Positions 29,220-38,077 are shown, numbered from the stretch's first letter. The stretch is 64,000 nt of DNA from Halorientalis pallida (GCF_004118325.1 NZ_RDFA01000001.1:480424-544423), one strand, 5' to 3'. The notes: generated by a model from the letters alone, not told the origin. Program-made: numbers and translations.

Positions 29220-29690
29220 ATGGAAGAGATAGAAGCAACTGGCCCGGAGGGCGAAACCGTCACCGAAGCAGCGGACCACTTCGTCTCGGCGCTCGGGTTC
29301 GAGGAGGGTGTCGAGTCGCTCGCGGAGATGCTGTCGATGCCGTCGGTGGCGTTCGAGGTCCTCGCCGAGAGCTACCGCCGCCACCTCATCACGTACCTCC
29401 TGACCCACGAGACGCCAGTCGCCATTCACGAACTCGCGACGTACGTCGCGGCCCGCGAGCGACGGACCTCCAGGGCCGCCGTCACACCGGGCGAGCGTGA
29501 CGAGGTGGCGGCGCGACTGATCCACGTTCACCTCCCGAAACTGGTCGATTTCGGGATCATCGAGTGGATTCCCGAGCGGGGCGAAATCCTTCTATACTCC
29601 GGTGTGCAAACTGGTATCGAGCAACATGGACGAGAGGGGCGGCCGAAGACGGAGACCGCTGGGGAGCCAGCGAACCGACGACACTCGTGA
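29220..29690 (+). CDS. DUF7344-type winged-helix protein
   Basis: A 156-aa protein. The centre (about residues 45-110) fits the haloarchaeal DUF7344 winged helix: SYRRHLITYLLTHETPVAIHEL, then AARLIHVHLPKLVDFGIIEW. It probably regulates transcription or acts in signalling. It forms a likely operon with a HalOD1 gene beginning 10 bp downstream, a common haloarchaeal pairing. Confidence 0.78.
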   Translation: MEEIEATGPEGETVTEAADHFVSALGFEEGVESLAEMLSMPSVAFEVLAESYRRHLITYLLTHETPVAIHELATYVAARERRTSRAAVTPGERDEVAARLIHVHLPKLVDFGIIEWIPERGEILLYSGVQTGIEQHGREGRPKTETAGEPANRRHS

Positions 29691-29700
29691 GTGGTTTCTG

Positions 29701-30099
29701 ATGGGTGCCACCGACGAGGACGGACGCGACCGCGATCGGATCGTCGACGTATCGGAGTCCGACGTGGTGTATCGGACCCGATACGTCGGGCGACCGAGTT
29801 CCGCGATCATCGACGCACTGGTCACGATCGAAGAGGTCGAGCCGGTCGACCTGCCGGTGATGTACCAGGTGATCGACATGGACGCGCTCGATCACCTCTA
29901 CCGCGAGCCGGCGGCGATGCAGTTCCCGGCGGAGTTGAGTTTCTCGCTCGGCAAGTACCGATTTTTCCTCTGTTCGGACGGCTCGATCTCCGTCTACGAA
30001 GTGTCCAGCGAGAGCGGGGCCGCCGAGGCCGCCCGCGCCGACGGGTCGTCGAGACCGGATGGCGTCCCGGACGACGAGCAGGACCCGGACGAGACCTAG
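29701..30099 (+). CDS. HalOD1-domain protein
   Basis: A 132-aa protein. Segments RPSSAIIDALVTIEEVEP, DMDALDHLY and SLGKYRFFLCSDGSISVYE match a HalOD1 fold. ATG 29701 is 10 bp after the DUF7344 gene stop; the frame is open upstream but lies inside that gene. The acidic C-terminal 30 residues look disordered. Confidence 0.75.
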   Translation: MGATDEDGRDRDRIVDVSESDVVYRTRYVGRPSSAIIDALVTIEEVEPVDLPVMYQVIDMDALDHLYREPAAMQFPAELSFSLGKYRFFLCSDGSISVYEVSSESGAAEAARADGSSRPDGVPDDEQDPDET

Positions 30100-30233
30100 C
30101 CGCCGGCGGCCGTTCGGAGCTGTGACACGAATCGACGGACGCGAGAAATCCGGCGATAGAGGCGTAAAAACCCTGTAGCGACCGGAATCGTGTGAAACGC
30201 CGGTCGGACTCTGTGGGTGTGTGTACCTCGAAG

Positions 30234-30242
30234 TCTTTAACC
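30234..30242 (+). promoter_or_regulatory. TATA-like box of the DUF2150 gene
   Basis: TCTTTAACC, 23-31 nt before the ATG at 30265, the usual place for a haloarchaeal TATA element. Confidence 0.5.
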
Positions 30243-30264
30243 CCGGCCGTACATAGGGGCAGGT

Positions 30265-30852
30265 ATGAGCGATAGCGACCCGCCGGGGACGTTTTACACC
30301 GAGGAGCGGTGGCAAAACTGGATCGAGCGGATCGACGAGGAAGAGATCGACCCGGAAGACGAGGACTCCGCGCGGCTCCTGCTCAACCTCCAGGACGACA
30401 CGGCGATCGCCGTCGCGAAGATCATCACGGCCTACGAGGACGGCCACGTCGAGGAGGAGGAGGCCCGCGAGAAGCTCGCGGACATCCGTGAGATCGTGCT
30501 CTCGGAGGTCCAGCTCGACGACGAGGAGAAGCTGATGCTCGTCGACGGTGTGCAGACGTCGCTCGTTTGTGTCTTCTACGCCGCCGAGGAGTACGTCGCC
30601 GGCGGTGTCGCCGACGACGGGACCATCGAGGAGTACGTCCGCGCGGCGGCCGACGCCGAGGCCGAGGAAGACCCCGACGCGGCGCTGGGCTACTGCGCGC
30701 AGGCCGGCACCCGGATCATCGACGGCGACGAACTGTCGATGGAACTGGCCGAGGAACTCGAATTCGGGCTGGTGGCCGAGTGGGTCAACGGGCTGGACAG
30801 CCTGCAGACGGCGATGAGCGACCCCGAAGTCGTGGAAGAAGACGAGAGCTAG
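30265..30852 (+). CDS. DUF2150-family protein
   Basis: A 195-aa, very acidic, helical protein. FYTEERWQNWIERI, LLNLQDDTAIAVAKII and VQTSLVCVFYAAEEYVAGGV recall the archaeal DUF2150 family. Function unknown. It is highly charged and cytoplasmic, with no signal peptide. A clear TATA element precedes it. Confidence 0.82.
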   Translation: MSDSDPPGTFYTEERWQNWIERIDEEEIDPEDEDSARLLLNLQDDTAIAVAKIITAYEDGHVEEEEAREKLADIREIVLSEVQLDDEEKLMLVDGVQTSLVCVFYAAEEYVAGGVADDGTIEEYVRAAADAEAEEDPDAALGYCAQAGTRIIDGDELSMELAEELEFGLVAEWVNGLDSLQTAMSDPEVVEEDES

Positions 30853-30923
30853 AACCGCCTTTCCGGAGTCGACACGCCCCCAATGCTATTCCAAAAGGGG
30901 GCGAAACAAACACCGGTACTCAC

Positions 30924-31328
30924 ATGGCCGACCGCGCCCAGTCCGAAGTCGTCGGCGTCGTCATCCTGATCGGCGTGGTCGTTACGATGGTCGGAATCGT
31001 CAGCGTCGTGATCTTCGCGGACACCGGGGCAGACGGCTCCGTACTCGCCGACGTAACCGTCGAGGCCAACGCAACGCACCTGCGGGTCGTCCATATGGGC
31101 GGCGAGAACATTGCTGTGAGCGACTTCGGGGTCGTTCTGGACGGGACCGGCGACGAAGTGCGAGTTCCCGTCGACAGCGCGAACGTGAGCGGCGGCGACG
31201 GCCGGTTCGATCCGGGAGACCGATTCGTACGGACGCACGGCCTCGAGGGGGACCGTGCCAGGATCGTCGTCGTCCACAGTGACGAGAACGCCGTCGTCGC
31301 GGAGACGACGGTCACACTCGACGGGTGA
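30924..31328 (+). CDS. Type IV pilin-like protein
   Basis: A 134-aa protein with a class III signal peptide: a short basic start (MADRAQ), then SEVVGVVILIGVVVTMVGIVSVV. This is the archaeal prepilin pattern, cleaved by PibD-type peptidase just before the hydrophobic helix. The rest is a beta-rich head (ATHLRVVHMGGENIAV). It probably assembles into pili or a cell-surface filament with the next gene's product. Confidence 0.82.
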   Translation: MADRAQSEVVGVVILIGVVVTMVGIVSVVIFADTGADGSVLADVTVEANATHLRVVHMGGENIAVSDFGVVLDGTGDEVRVPVDSANVSGGDGRFDPGDRFVRTHGLEGDRARIVVVHSDENAVVAETTVTLDG

Positions 31329-31374
31329 AGGCGGGCAGTTCCCCGCCGGGAGTTTCGGCTTCGAGAACAGCCAC

Positions 31375-33369
31375 ATGAGTTTTACTCACAGAGGTGATAG
31401 CGTCGGAAACGTGACTCTCCGGGACGACACCCGTGGCCAAGCGATCCAGATCGGAGCCGTGCTCCTGTTCGGCACGCTCATCGTCGCGTTCTCGTCCTAC
31501 CAGGCGTTCGTCGTCCCGGATCAGAACCGCGAGGTGGAGTTCAAACACAACCAGGAGGTCCAGCAGGACATGCAGGACCTCAGGAACGCGATCGTATCGA
31601 TGACCGGCGACCGAAACGGTCGCTCCGTCTCGGTGACGTTAGGCACGCAGTATCCCAGCAGGCTGGTCGCACTCAATCCAGGGCCACCGGTGGGGGCGTT
31701 ACGGACAGTCGAGACGACGAACCGGAGCGTCGCGTTCAACCTCACACACGCCGTCGCGACCGACGGGGATACCGACGACTTCTGGAACGGCGACCGACGG
31801 TCGTACAACACCGGGAGCATCGTCTACGACCCCAACTACAACGTCTACGACAGCGCGCCGACGACGGTGTACGGACAGACAGTCCTGTACAACCGGTTCG
31901 ACGACGGGGCCGCTGCCCGAACGAGCCAGCTACTGATCGACGGAAACGATCTGCAGGTGGTGACTCTCAACGGGTCGCTCGGCCGGACCGCGGCTGATGC
32001 CACCGCCGTCGACGTGCGTCCCATCAGCACCGGTGGGGGCGCGATCGACATCGAGGACGGGACCGACCCCATCGAGTTGACTTTTCAGTCCGGTCTGTCG
32101 GGAACCCAGTGGCAACAACAGCTCCTCGAATCGGAGTACGACGATGATGGCTCTGCCCCCGATAAATACGTCAGCGGCGTCAGTGCCACACCCCTCTCGG
32201 ATGGAACCTACGAAATCACGCTGACGCTCGAATCCGGCGAGTACGATCTCACCATGACGAAAGTCGGTGTCGGGACGGGAACCACGGACGAGTCCGACGC
32301 GTACCTGACCGCGGCCACGACCGACCCGAGCGTGACGACGGATTCGACGACCGACATCGTCCTCGAAGTTCGTGACCAGTACAACAACCCGGTCGAGGGT
32401 GTGACGGTCGAGGGCGGAGTTGCGCCCGGCGACGGCGGAACCGTCGACGGGCAGGCCGTGTCGGAAGACGACGGACGTGTGCAGTTCGAGTACGAGGCCC
32501 CCAGCTCGACGGGGACGGAACAGCTCAACTTCAGCCTCCAGCCACTCGGCCCCGCGTTCGCAGACGATCGGGCGACCGACGTATCCCTGACCGTGGACGT
32601 GACGGCCGGTGGCACGTCGGGCCCCGACGGCCCCGAGGAGACCGGCCTGATATACAACGACGACGCGACGCAGGACCCGACCACGACCGGCGGTGTGGGC
32701 TTTACCGTCACCAACGAGGTCGGCGAGCGCATCGAGATCACCGAGGTTTCGATCGATCCAGTCGGGAGCACCATTCAGCGGCTCAGCGACGCGGTCTCGA
32801 ACTTCGAGCCGCCTGCTCCGGGACGGAACGAACTCTACGTGACTGCCGACAGTGACGGATACGTCGACGTGGGCGGTGGGACGGACCTCCCGGTGTCGTT
32901 CGACCTCGACGACGGTAGCTACTCGCTGAGCAACGGGAATCCAGAACTCGCGGCCGGGTCGGATGCGACCTTCGACACGTACGAGTTCCGTGATGGCAAC
33001 GACGACCGGATCGACATGGACGGCCGGAGCGTCACCATCACCGTGTTCTACAATCCGACAGCTGGCGGCCCAACCGAACGCTCGACGTTCACGATCCGGC
33101 CCGGCGGGACCGGCGGGAATCAGGTCCCGACGGCCGACCTCCAGATCACCACCGCGAGCGGCAACAACCAGTACAACCTCGACGGGAGTGGTTCGTCCGA
33201 TCCCGACGGCTCGATCACGACCTACGAGTGGGACCTGGACGACGACGGAATATTCGACGACGCCACCGGTCAGACACCTGGAAAGACCAAGATCGACGCG
33301 AGTCGCGTCTCGCTCCGCGTGACAGACGACAGCGGCGATGCGGATACGGAGACCAAGGCCGTGCCCTGA
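31375..33369 (+). CDS. Large pilin-like surface protein with Big-1-like and PKD domains
   Basis: A 664-aa predicted surface protein. The N-terminus has a pilin-like pattern, RGQAIQIGAVLLFGTLIVAF, with no classical cleavage site. A Big-1-like immunoglobulin segment lies around residues 305-390 (VRDQYNNPVEGVTV). A C-terminal PKD domain ends the protein (YNLDGSGSSDPDGSITTYEW). ATG 31375 gives 12 extra residues; GTG 31411 would start directly at the pilin-like segment. It follows the pilin gene by 46 bp, so an operon is likely. Probable role: adhesin or pilus tip; inference. Confidence 0.78.
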   Translation: MSFTHRGDSVGNVTLRDDTRGQAIQIGAVLLFGTLIVAFSSYQAFVVPDQNREVEFKHNQEVQQDMQDLRNAIVSMTGDRNGRSVSVTLGTQYPSRLVALNPGPPVGALRTVETTNRSVAFNLTHAVATDGDTDDFWNGDRRSYNTGSIVYDPNYNVYDSAPTTVYGQTVLYNRFDDGAAARTSQLLIDGNDLQVVTLNGSLGRTAADATAVDVRPISTGGGAIDIEDGTDPIELTFQSGLSGTQWQQQLLESEYDDDGSAPDKYVSGVSATPLSDGTYEITLTLESGEYDLTMTKVGVGTGTTDESDAYLTAATTDPSVTTDSTTDIVLEVRDQYNNPVEGVTVEGGVAPGDGGTVDGQAVSEDDGRVQFEYEAPSSTGTEQLNFSLQPLGPAFADDRATDVSLTVDVTAGGTSGPDGPEETGLIYNDDATQDPTTTGGVGFTVTNEVGERIEITEVSIDPVGSTIQRLSDAVSNFEPPAPGRNELYVTADSDGYVDVGGGTDLPVSFDLDDGSYSLSNGNPELAAGSDATFDTYEFRDGNDDRIDMDGRSVTITVFYNPTAGGPTERSTFTIRPGGTGGNQVPTADLQITTASGNNQYNLDGSGSSDPDGSITTYEWDLDDDGIFDDATGQTPGKTKIDASRVSLRVTDDSGDADTETKAVP

Positions 33370-33372
33370 TCG

Positions 33373-34086
33373 TCAGCAGAGTGCGACGGTAACGTAGACG
33401 ATCCCGTCGGCCGTCGCTACTCCTGTACCGACGTGGTTGGCGTTCCGGATCGTCAGGGTCTCGCGTGACGCTCGATCCGCGAACCAGCGGTCGACCACGG
33501 CGTTTGCCGTCACCGTCGCGTTCGCGCCGTTGGGGTCGACGCTCGTGACGAGTTCGAGGTCCGAGAGCGGGCGCAGGTACGACTCGTACTGGTGACGCAT
33601 CCGACATGAGGCGTCCAGGTCGACTGCTGCGTAGTGGTCCGCTGGCGTCGTCTCGCCGGCCGTTGGCGCGGCGAGGTTCAGACGGGCCATGCGGGCGCTG
33701 TGGTTGCGTGCGAGGGTCCCGAGTCGCTGTGCAACCACGGTGTTCGTTTCGAGGGTCCCGTCCATCGCGTCGGTACGGATGGGGTTATCGCGGTAGTCGT
33801 TGATCGCAGTGGCGAGCGCTCGTTCGAGGGCAGTCTCGTTTGGCGCGGTTCCGTCCCCTTCGTCCTGCGCACTGACCGCCGCGGACTCGCGAGCGGGGGC
33901 AACCGTGACCGAATCGGAGACAGCCTCCGGGGCAGTAGTTCTACCGGGATCAGTGGTCGTTACCGGTGGTGTTCCGGATCGGGTATCGGTGAGCCGGTCA
34001 GGGGTCGACTGCAGTCCGTCGGCGACGACCGGTAGCGACACGGCGACCGTGAGAAGGAGGATCGACGCGGCGATCGCCCGCTTCAT
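33373..34086 (-). CDS. Secreted CAP (SCP/PR1)-domain protein
   Basis: A 237-aa protein with a Sec-type signal peptide (MKRAIAASILLLTVAVSLPVV), a T/P-rich linker to about residue 85, and a CAP-like domain. That domain shows AINDYRDN, RNHSARMARLN, a HYAA motif and a C-terminal NHVGTGVATADGIVYVTVALC strand pair. Two cysteines could form a disulfide. Function outside the cell unknown. It converges tightly on the PKD protein, 3 bp apart. Confidence 0.75.
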   Translation of the reverse strand: MKRAIAASILLLTVAVSLPVVADGLQSTPDRLTDTRSGTPPVTTTDPGRTTAPEAVSDSVTVAPARESAAVSAQDEGDGTAPNETALERALATAINDYRDNPIRTDAMDGTLETNTVVAQRLGTLARNHSARMARLNLAAPTAGETTPADHYAAVDLDASCRMRHQYESYLRPLSDLELVTSVDPNGANATVTANAVVDRWFADRASRETLTIRNANHVGTGVATADGIVYVTVALC

Positions 34087-34299
34087 GCTGTCGAATGGGA
34101 GACGGGCGGGCCGTCGGTGCGATTACGTGCGCGACAGTCTCGCGGTGGGCCGGTCCTCATGGAAACGATGTTCTCTCCGGACACTCGGACGGCGCGATGA
34201 AATATGTTTCGCGTCTTTCACAGGCAGATACGCACAAAATCGCCACTCTGGGCCCGAAACGCCCGAAAACATCTTTGCGCTGGCTCCGAAAGCGAGCGT

Positions 34300-34929
34300 A
34301 TGAGTAGGCTGTCGCGTCGCCGGTTCGGGCTGGCCGTTCTGTCGGTACTCTCCGCCGGGTGTGTCAGCGAGCGATCGCCACGAGAGAGCGAGACGGGTGA
34401 GGCGTCAGTAGCACCACAGGCCGACCGTCAGCCGACGGCTACGGCAGACGGGACGACCGATACAGTGGCCGAACCCGAAATCAGAACGGAGACGACGACC
34501 GACGGCCCGGAAGCGCGGTTCACGGTCGGTGACCGACAGCGCCGGTCCCGCACGACCGGTGGACAGTTCCTCCTCGACGAGAACAGCTACGAGAACTTCG
34601 ACGTGGTCCTGGAATCGACGGCGGACATCACCTACGACATGATCGTGCGGCGCGGTCCTCCGGTGGACGTGCTCGTGTTCACTCCCGAGGAGTTCGGCGC
34701 GTTCCAGCGCCGCCACCGCGCGCGTCACCTGGCCGAAGTGAGCACCTTCCACACGACGAACGTCGCGAACAAGACGGTGACTGTTCCACCGGGCGAGTAC
34801 CGGATCGTCGTCAACAACACCGACTGGCCACGGGCCGTCCCGAGCGGGGGCGAACAGTACTCCCAGCTCGAAGACGACGTGCTCGTCGACTTCGAGGTCG
34901 AGTGGGAACCGATCGACACTCCAGAGTGA
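34300..34929 (+). CDS. Tat-type lipoprotein, hypothetical
   Basis: A 209-aa lipoprotein: SRRRFGLAVLSVLSAGC gives the twin-arginine and lipobox. A T/E-rich linker follows, then a beta-rich domain (GQFLLDENSYENFDVVLEST, VPPGEYRIVVNNTDW). The domain resembles extracytoplasmic beta-sandwich domains, but no named family is recognised. ATG 34300 was chosen because it directly precedes the Tat motif. Confidence 0.72.
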   Translation: MSRLSRRRFGLAVLSVLSAGCVSERSPRESETGEASVAPQADRQPTATADGTTDTVAEPEIRTETTTDGPEARFTVGDRQRRSRTTGGQFLLDENSYENFDVVLESTADITYDMIVRRGPPVDVLVFTPEEFGAFQRRHRARHLAEVSTFHTTNVANKTVTVPPGEYRIVVNNTDWPRAVPSGGEQYSQLEDDVLVDFEVEWEPIDTPE

Positions 34930-34945
34930 ACGGAGCGAACTGGTT

Positions 34946-35000
34946 TCGACAGCTGTCGATAGTTTAGTCGACAATATATTATACCACGTTCACGGAGGAG
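34946..35000 (+). promoter_or_regulatory. hmgS promoter with palindrome, TATA and Shine-Dalgarno
   Basis: A perfect 14-bp palindrome TCGACAGCTGTCGA (34946-34959) lies upstream of a TATA-like AATATATTA (34973-34981). GGAGGAG at 34994-35000 sits 5 nt before the ATG of the HMG-CoA synthase gene. The palindrome is a plausible operator; the regulator is unknown. Confidence 0.55.
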
Positions 35001-35005
35001 TAGGT

Positions 35006-36349
35006 ATGACAGCGGTCGGCATCGACGCCGTGGAGATCAGGACGGGGAAGCTGGAACTGGACCTGGCGGAGACGTTCGCGCCCGCGAAGGGCGAGTCGCC
35101 GGAGAAGTACACGAAGGGCCTGGGCCTGCACGCCAGTTCGTTCCCGGACACGTACGAGGACATCGTGACGATGGGGGCAAACGCCGCCCACCGGCTGATG
35201 GAGCGGAAGGGGCTCGAACCCGACGATATCGGCCGGATCGACGTGGCCACCGAGAGCGCCTTCGACAACTCAAAGCCCGTGTCGACGTACATCGCGGGCT
35301 GTCTGGAGCAGGTTTACGATGGTGACTTCCACCACGCGAACAAGGGCGAACGGAAGTTCGCGTGCGTGGCGGGCACTCAGAGTATCGACGACGCCTACAA
35401 CTGGATCCGCGCCGGCCGGCACCGTGGCCGGAAGGCTATCGTCGTGGCGACGGACACGGCGCTGTACGCTCGCGGTGATCCGGGCGAAGCGACCCAGGGC
35501 GCGGGCGCGGTGGCGCTGTTGATCAGCGAGGACCCGGATCTGGTCGAGTTGTCGCCCGAGCAGGGCTTCGGCAGTGCCGACGAGACGGACTTCCTGAAAC
35601 CCAACCAGCAGTTCCCCTCCGTGGACGGGAAGCGGTCGGTGCAGGTGTACCTGGCGCGGATGCGCGAGGCCGTCGAGGACTTCGAGTCGGTGTGGGGCGA
35701 GATCGAGCCCGGTGACTTCACGCTGGTTCCGTTCCACACGCCGTTCCCGGGGATGGTCCGGAAGGCCGCACTGCTTGGCTTCCGGCACATGACCCGGAAC
35801 ACACACATCGAGGAGGAACTGGCCGAGGAGATCGGTCGCCAGCCACGACACGAGGCGTTCGACGACGAGGAGGCGTTCCGGGACGCCATCAGCGAGTACA
35901 CGGACAAACTCAAAGAGACCGACACCTACGCGGCGTGGTACGACGACGTGATCGAACCCACACTCACCATCTCCCGGCAGGTCGGCAACTGGTACACCGG
36001 TTCGGTCCACGTCGCCCGCATCAGCGGCCTCAAGCAGGCACTGGAGGCCGGCGAGGATCTGACCGGCGAGCGCCTGCTCGTCGGCTCCTACGGCAGCGGC
36101 GCACAGGCGGAGATCCACGCCGAGACCGTCCAGCCCGGCTGGGAGGAGGAAATCGCCGAGCTGAACGTCGACGAACAGCTCGACTCGCGGTACTCCATCT
36201 CCTTCGAGGAGTACGAGCACATCCACGACGTCCACAACCACGACACGGACACCCAGGCCGACGCCGAGGAGTTCACGACGCCCGACGAAGAGTTCGTCTT
36301 CGACGGGTGGGGCCGGATGGGCGAGCGGAAGTATCGCTACGTGGGGTGA
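35006..36349 (+). CDS. hmgB: Hydroxymethylglutaryl-CoA synthase
   Basis: A 447-aa thiolase-fold enzyme condensing acetyl-CoA and acetoacetyl-CoA to HMG-CoA, the first committed step of archaeal mevalonate and isoprenoid lipid synthesis. The catalytic cysteine is C120 (RKFACVAGTQS), the general acid/base E83 is in VATESAFD, and the histidine is in PFHTPFPGM. It is longer than bacterial forms, as in other halophiles. A 36-nt near-copy of its 3' end recurs 138 bp downstream. Confidence 0.95.
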   Translation: MTAVGIDAVEIRTGKLELDLAETFAPAKGESPEKYTKGLGLHASSFPDTYEDIVTMGANAAHRLMERKGLEPDDIGRIDVATESAFDNSKPVSTYIAGCLEQVYDGDFHHANKGERKFACVAGTQSIDDAYNWIRAGRHRGRKAIVVATDTALYARGDPGEATQGAGAVALLISEDPDLVELSPEQGFGSADETDFLKPNQQFPSVDGKRSVQVYLARMREAVEDFESVWGEIEPGDFTLVPFHTPFPGMVRKAALLGFRHMTRNTHIEEELAEEIGRQPRHEAFDDEEAFRDAISEYTDKLKETDTYAAWYDDVIEPTLTISRQVGNWYTGSVHVARISGLKQALEAGEDLTGERLLVGSYGSGAQAEIHAETVQPGWEEEIAELNVDEQLDSRYSISFEEYEHIHDVHNHDTDTQADAEEFTTPDEEFVFDGWGRMGERKYRYVG

Positions 36350-36361
36350 ATCCAGAGCACA

Positions 36362-36393
36362 GGTCGCGAACGAAGTGAGCGACCTACTTTTTC
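36362..36393 (+). terminator. Hairpin plus T-run after HMG-CoA synthase gene
   Basis: Arms GGTCGC and GCGACC (36362-36367 and 36379-36384) are followed by a TTTTT run at 36388-36392. Archaeal termination needs mainly the T-run, so the hairpin may be incidental. Confidence 0.5.
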
Positions 36394-36451
36394 ATCGACG
36401 TTTTTCGACGAGCGGTGGCGAGTGGAACGAGCCACCCGAGAAGAAAAAGAT

Positions 36452-36487
36452 CGGATGGCCGAACGGAAGTATCGCTACGTGGAGTGA
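36452..36487 (+). repeat. Near-copy of the last 36 nt of the HMG-CoA synthase gene
   Basis: 36 nt matching 36314-36349 at 33 positions, stop codon included. It is a decayed direct repeat, not coding by itself. Confidence 0.85.
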
Positions 36488-36646
36488 CGACCCGTCAGGA
36501 ACGAGTATTTTCGAACCTGATACGGCCAATTCGTCAATCGGGCGCCAGTATCGGCCGATTCTATCAAATTTTTCCGTCCAATCGAAAGTATTGATAACGA
36601 TAAAATTAACGAGGGATTCAAATCGGATGGGGGACAACTCCGGAAT

Positions 36647-37867
36647 ATGGCACACCCAGCGGAGAGCGCGTTCGTGGGCGCGATCATCGGCCTGGTTACG
36701 GCGCTGGTCGCGTTCCCGACGCGAGTCGGACGGTTGCTCGCGCCGGCGGGCGGGGTCGTCGTCGACGGGATCCGCTGGGCCAGCGAGGCACTCCCCTACT
36801 GGGCGTTCATCCTGAGTATCTTCCTCGGGACGATGATCGTCGCCGTGGTCGTCGCCTACGAGTTCGCCAGGGTCGGCTACGCCGCGGTCCGGCGGGCCGG
36901 CCCGCGGACGAAACGCATCGTCCGGTTCGTCACACCGAACACACCCATCGGGAAGGCGGCGTTCGCGTTCAGTTTCACGATCCTCTTTCTCATCGGATCG
37001 GTCTGGGCACTGCCGTACGTGATCGGTGACCTCGGCGAGAACAGCGCCGTCAGCGACGCCGGGAACTTCACCAACGGGAGCGACCCACAGAGCGCGCTCG
37101 AAGACGCCAACGACCGCATGGACGACGTGCTGTCCGGCGACGTCGCCACCCACGGCGGCGCCGAGGGCGCGGGTGACGACGAACGCGCCTACGACCGGCC
37201 GCGACCGGACCGGGACGGCGACCGCCTGAAGGATAGCTGGGAGCGCCGCGGCCGCACGCCGGGCGGCGCGGACCTGCCCAACGCCGACCCCGACCGGATG
37301 GACCTCTACGTCCAGTTCGACTACGGGAGTTACACCCACCCGCTCTCCCAGCGTGAACGACAGGCACTCAAGCGGGTCTGGGCCGAGATGCCCGTCGAGA
37401 ACCCCGACGGCTCGACCGGCATCACGCTCCACATCGACGACGAGCGTGACGACGGGTACGGCGGCGCCATCGGCGGCGAAGTGTCCGTCTCCGGCGAGCG
37501 CGTCGAGGACGTTCACCAGTACTACACCCGCGGGAACCTCGGCCCGCGGCGCTGTCGCTACCACCAGGTCGTCGTCGGTGAGGTCCGGGGTGGCAGTCAG
37601 GTCGGGTTCGCCAGTGCCCCCGGCTTCGGCGGCGTCATCGACGACGAACGGCAGGCCTACGACGGCGACGTTCCCTTCCGCGTCCACGTCATCACCCACG
37701 AACTCCTCCACAACGTCGTCGGCGAAGTCGACGGCAAGACCCACACCAGCGAGGGCTGGCTCTCCCCGACCGTCGACGCCGACGAGGCCTTCCTCTCCGA
37801 CGCCGTCAGACAGGACCTGAACGACGGACTGGCGGGGTCGGCGTACTACCAGCAGACTCTCTGCTGA
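36647..37867 (+). CDS. Membrane-anchored HELLH zinc metalloprotease, predicted
   Basis: A 406-aa protein. Residues 1-30, 50-75 and 105-127 are hydrophobic, so three membrane segments are likely. A D/G-rich segment DRDGDRLKDSWE (188-199) resembles a calcium-binding TSP3 repeat. The C-terminal domain has HELLH (351-355) with a possible third ligand at H366 (GKTHTSEGW), as in zincin peptidases. Substrate and orientation are unknown. ATG 36647 is supported by a TATA-like run about 40 nt upstream. Confidence 0.72.
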   Translation: MAHPAESAFVGAIIGLVTALVAFPTRVGRLLAPAGGVVVDGIRWASEALPYWAFILSIFLGTMIVAVVVAYEFARVGYAAVRRAGPRTKRIVRFVTPNTPIGKAAFAFSFTILFLIGSVWALPYVIGDLGENSAVSDAGNFTNGSDPQSALEDANDRMDDVLSGDVATHGGAEGAGDDERAYDRPRPDRDGDRLKDSWERRGRTPGGADLPNADPDRMDLYVQFDYGSYTHPLSQRERQALKRVWAEMPVENPDGSTGITLHIDDERDDGYGGAIGGEVSVSGERVEDVHQYYTRGNLGPRRCRYHQVVVGEVRGGSQVGFASAPGFGGVIDDERQAYDGDVPFRVHVITHELLHNVVGEVDGKTHTSEGWLSPTVDADEAFLSDAVRQDLNDGLAGSAYYQQTLC

Positions 37868-37910
37868 CCTACCTCTTTCCCGCGCGGGTGAGTTTTGGCC
37901 ACCGTTCGCG

Positions 37911-37934
37911 GCAAAAACGTGGGCGAAAAAGGCT
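37911..37934 (+). repeat. Intergenic repeat element, copy 1
   Basis: The core is close to AAAAACGTGGGCGAAAAAGG, lying 44 bp after a stop codon. Related copies occur at 40508-40532 and 45115-45139. A short palindrome (37966-37984) follows. Confidence 0.7.
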
Positions 37935-38077
37935 GAAGCTCGGCCTACGGCCTCGATTCAGTGAACCGCTCGCTTCGCTCGCGGGTGCTCCCGTTGGATG
38001 GAGAGTGGCTATTGTGGAGACTGGCGACGTTTCAACCCAAGATAATAATTGGCAGCTGTTTGATTTAGCTGCCACCG

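Larger units (their letters stand above)
36350..36646. other. Intergenic region with copied hmg synthase 3' end
   Basis: No gene is seen. Contents in order: a terminator-like hairpin (36362-36393), a second hairpin GGTGGC/GCCACC (36414-36436), a near-copy of the preceding gene's last 36 nt (36452-36487), then an AT-rich stretch with a TATA-like GATAAAATTAAC (36599-36610) before the next gene. Confidence 0.6.

Noticed and set aside
38026-38036. CRISPR-like GTTTCAACCC
   Set aside because: It occurs once only, with no second repeat in the neighbourhood.
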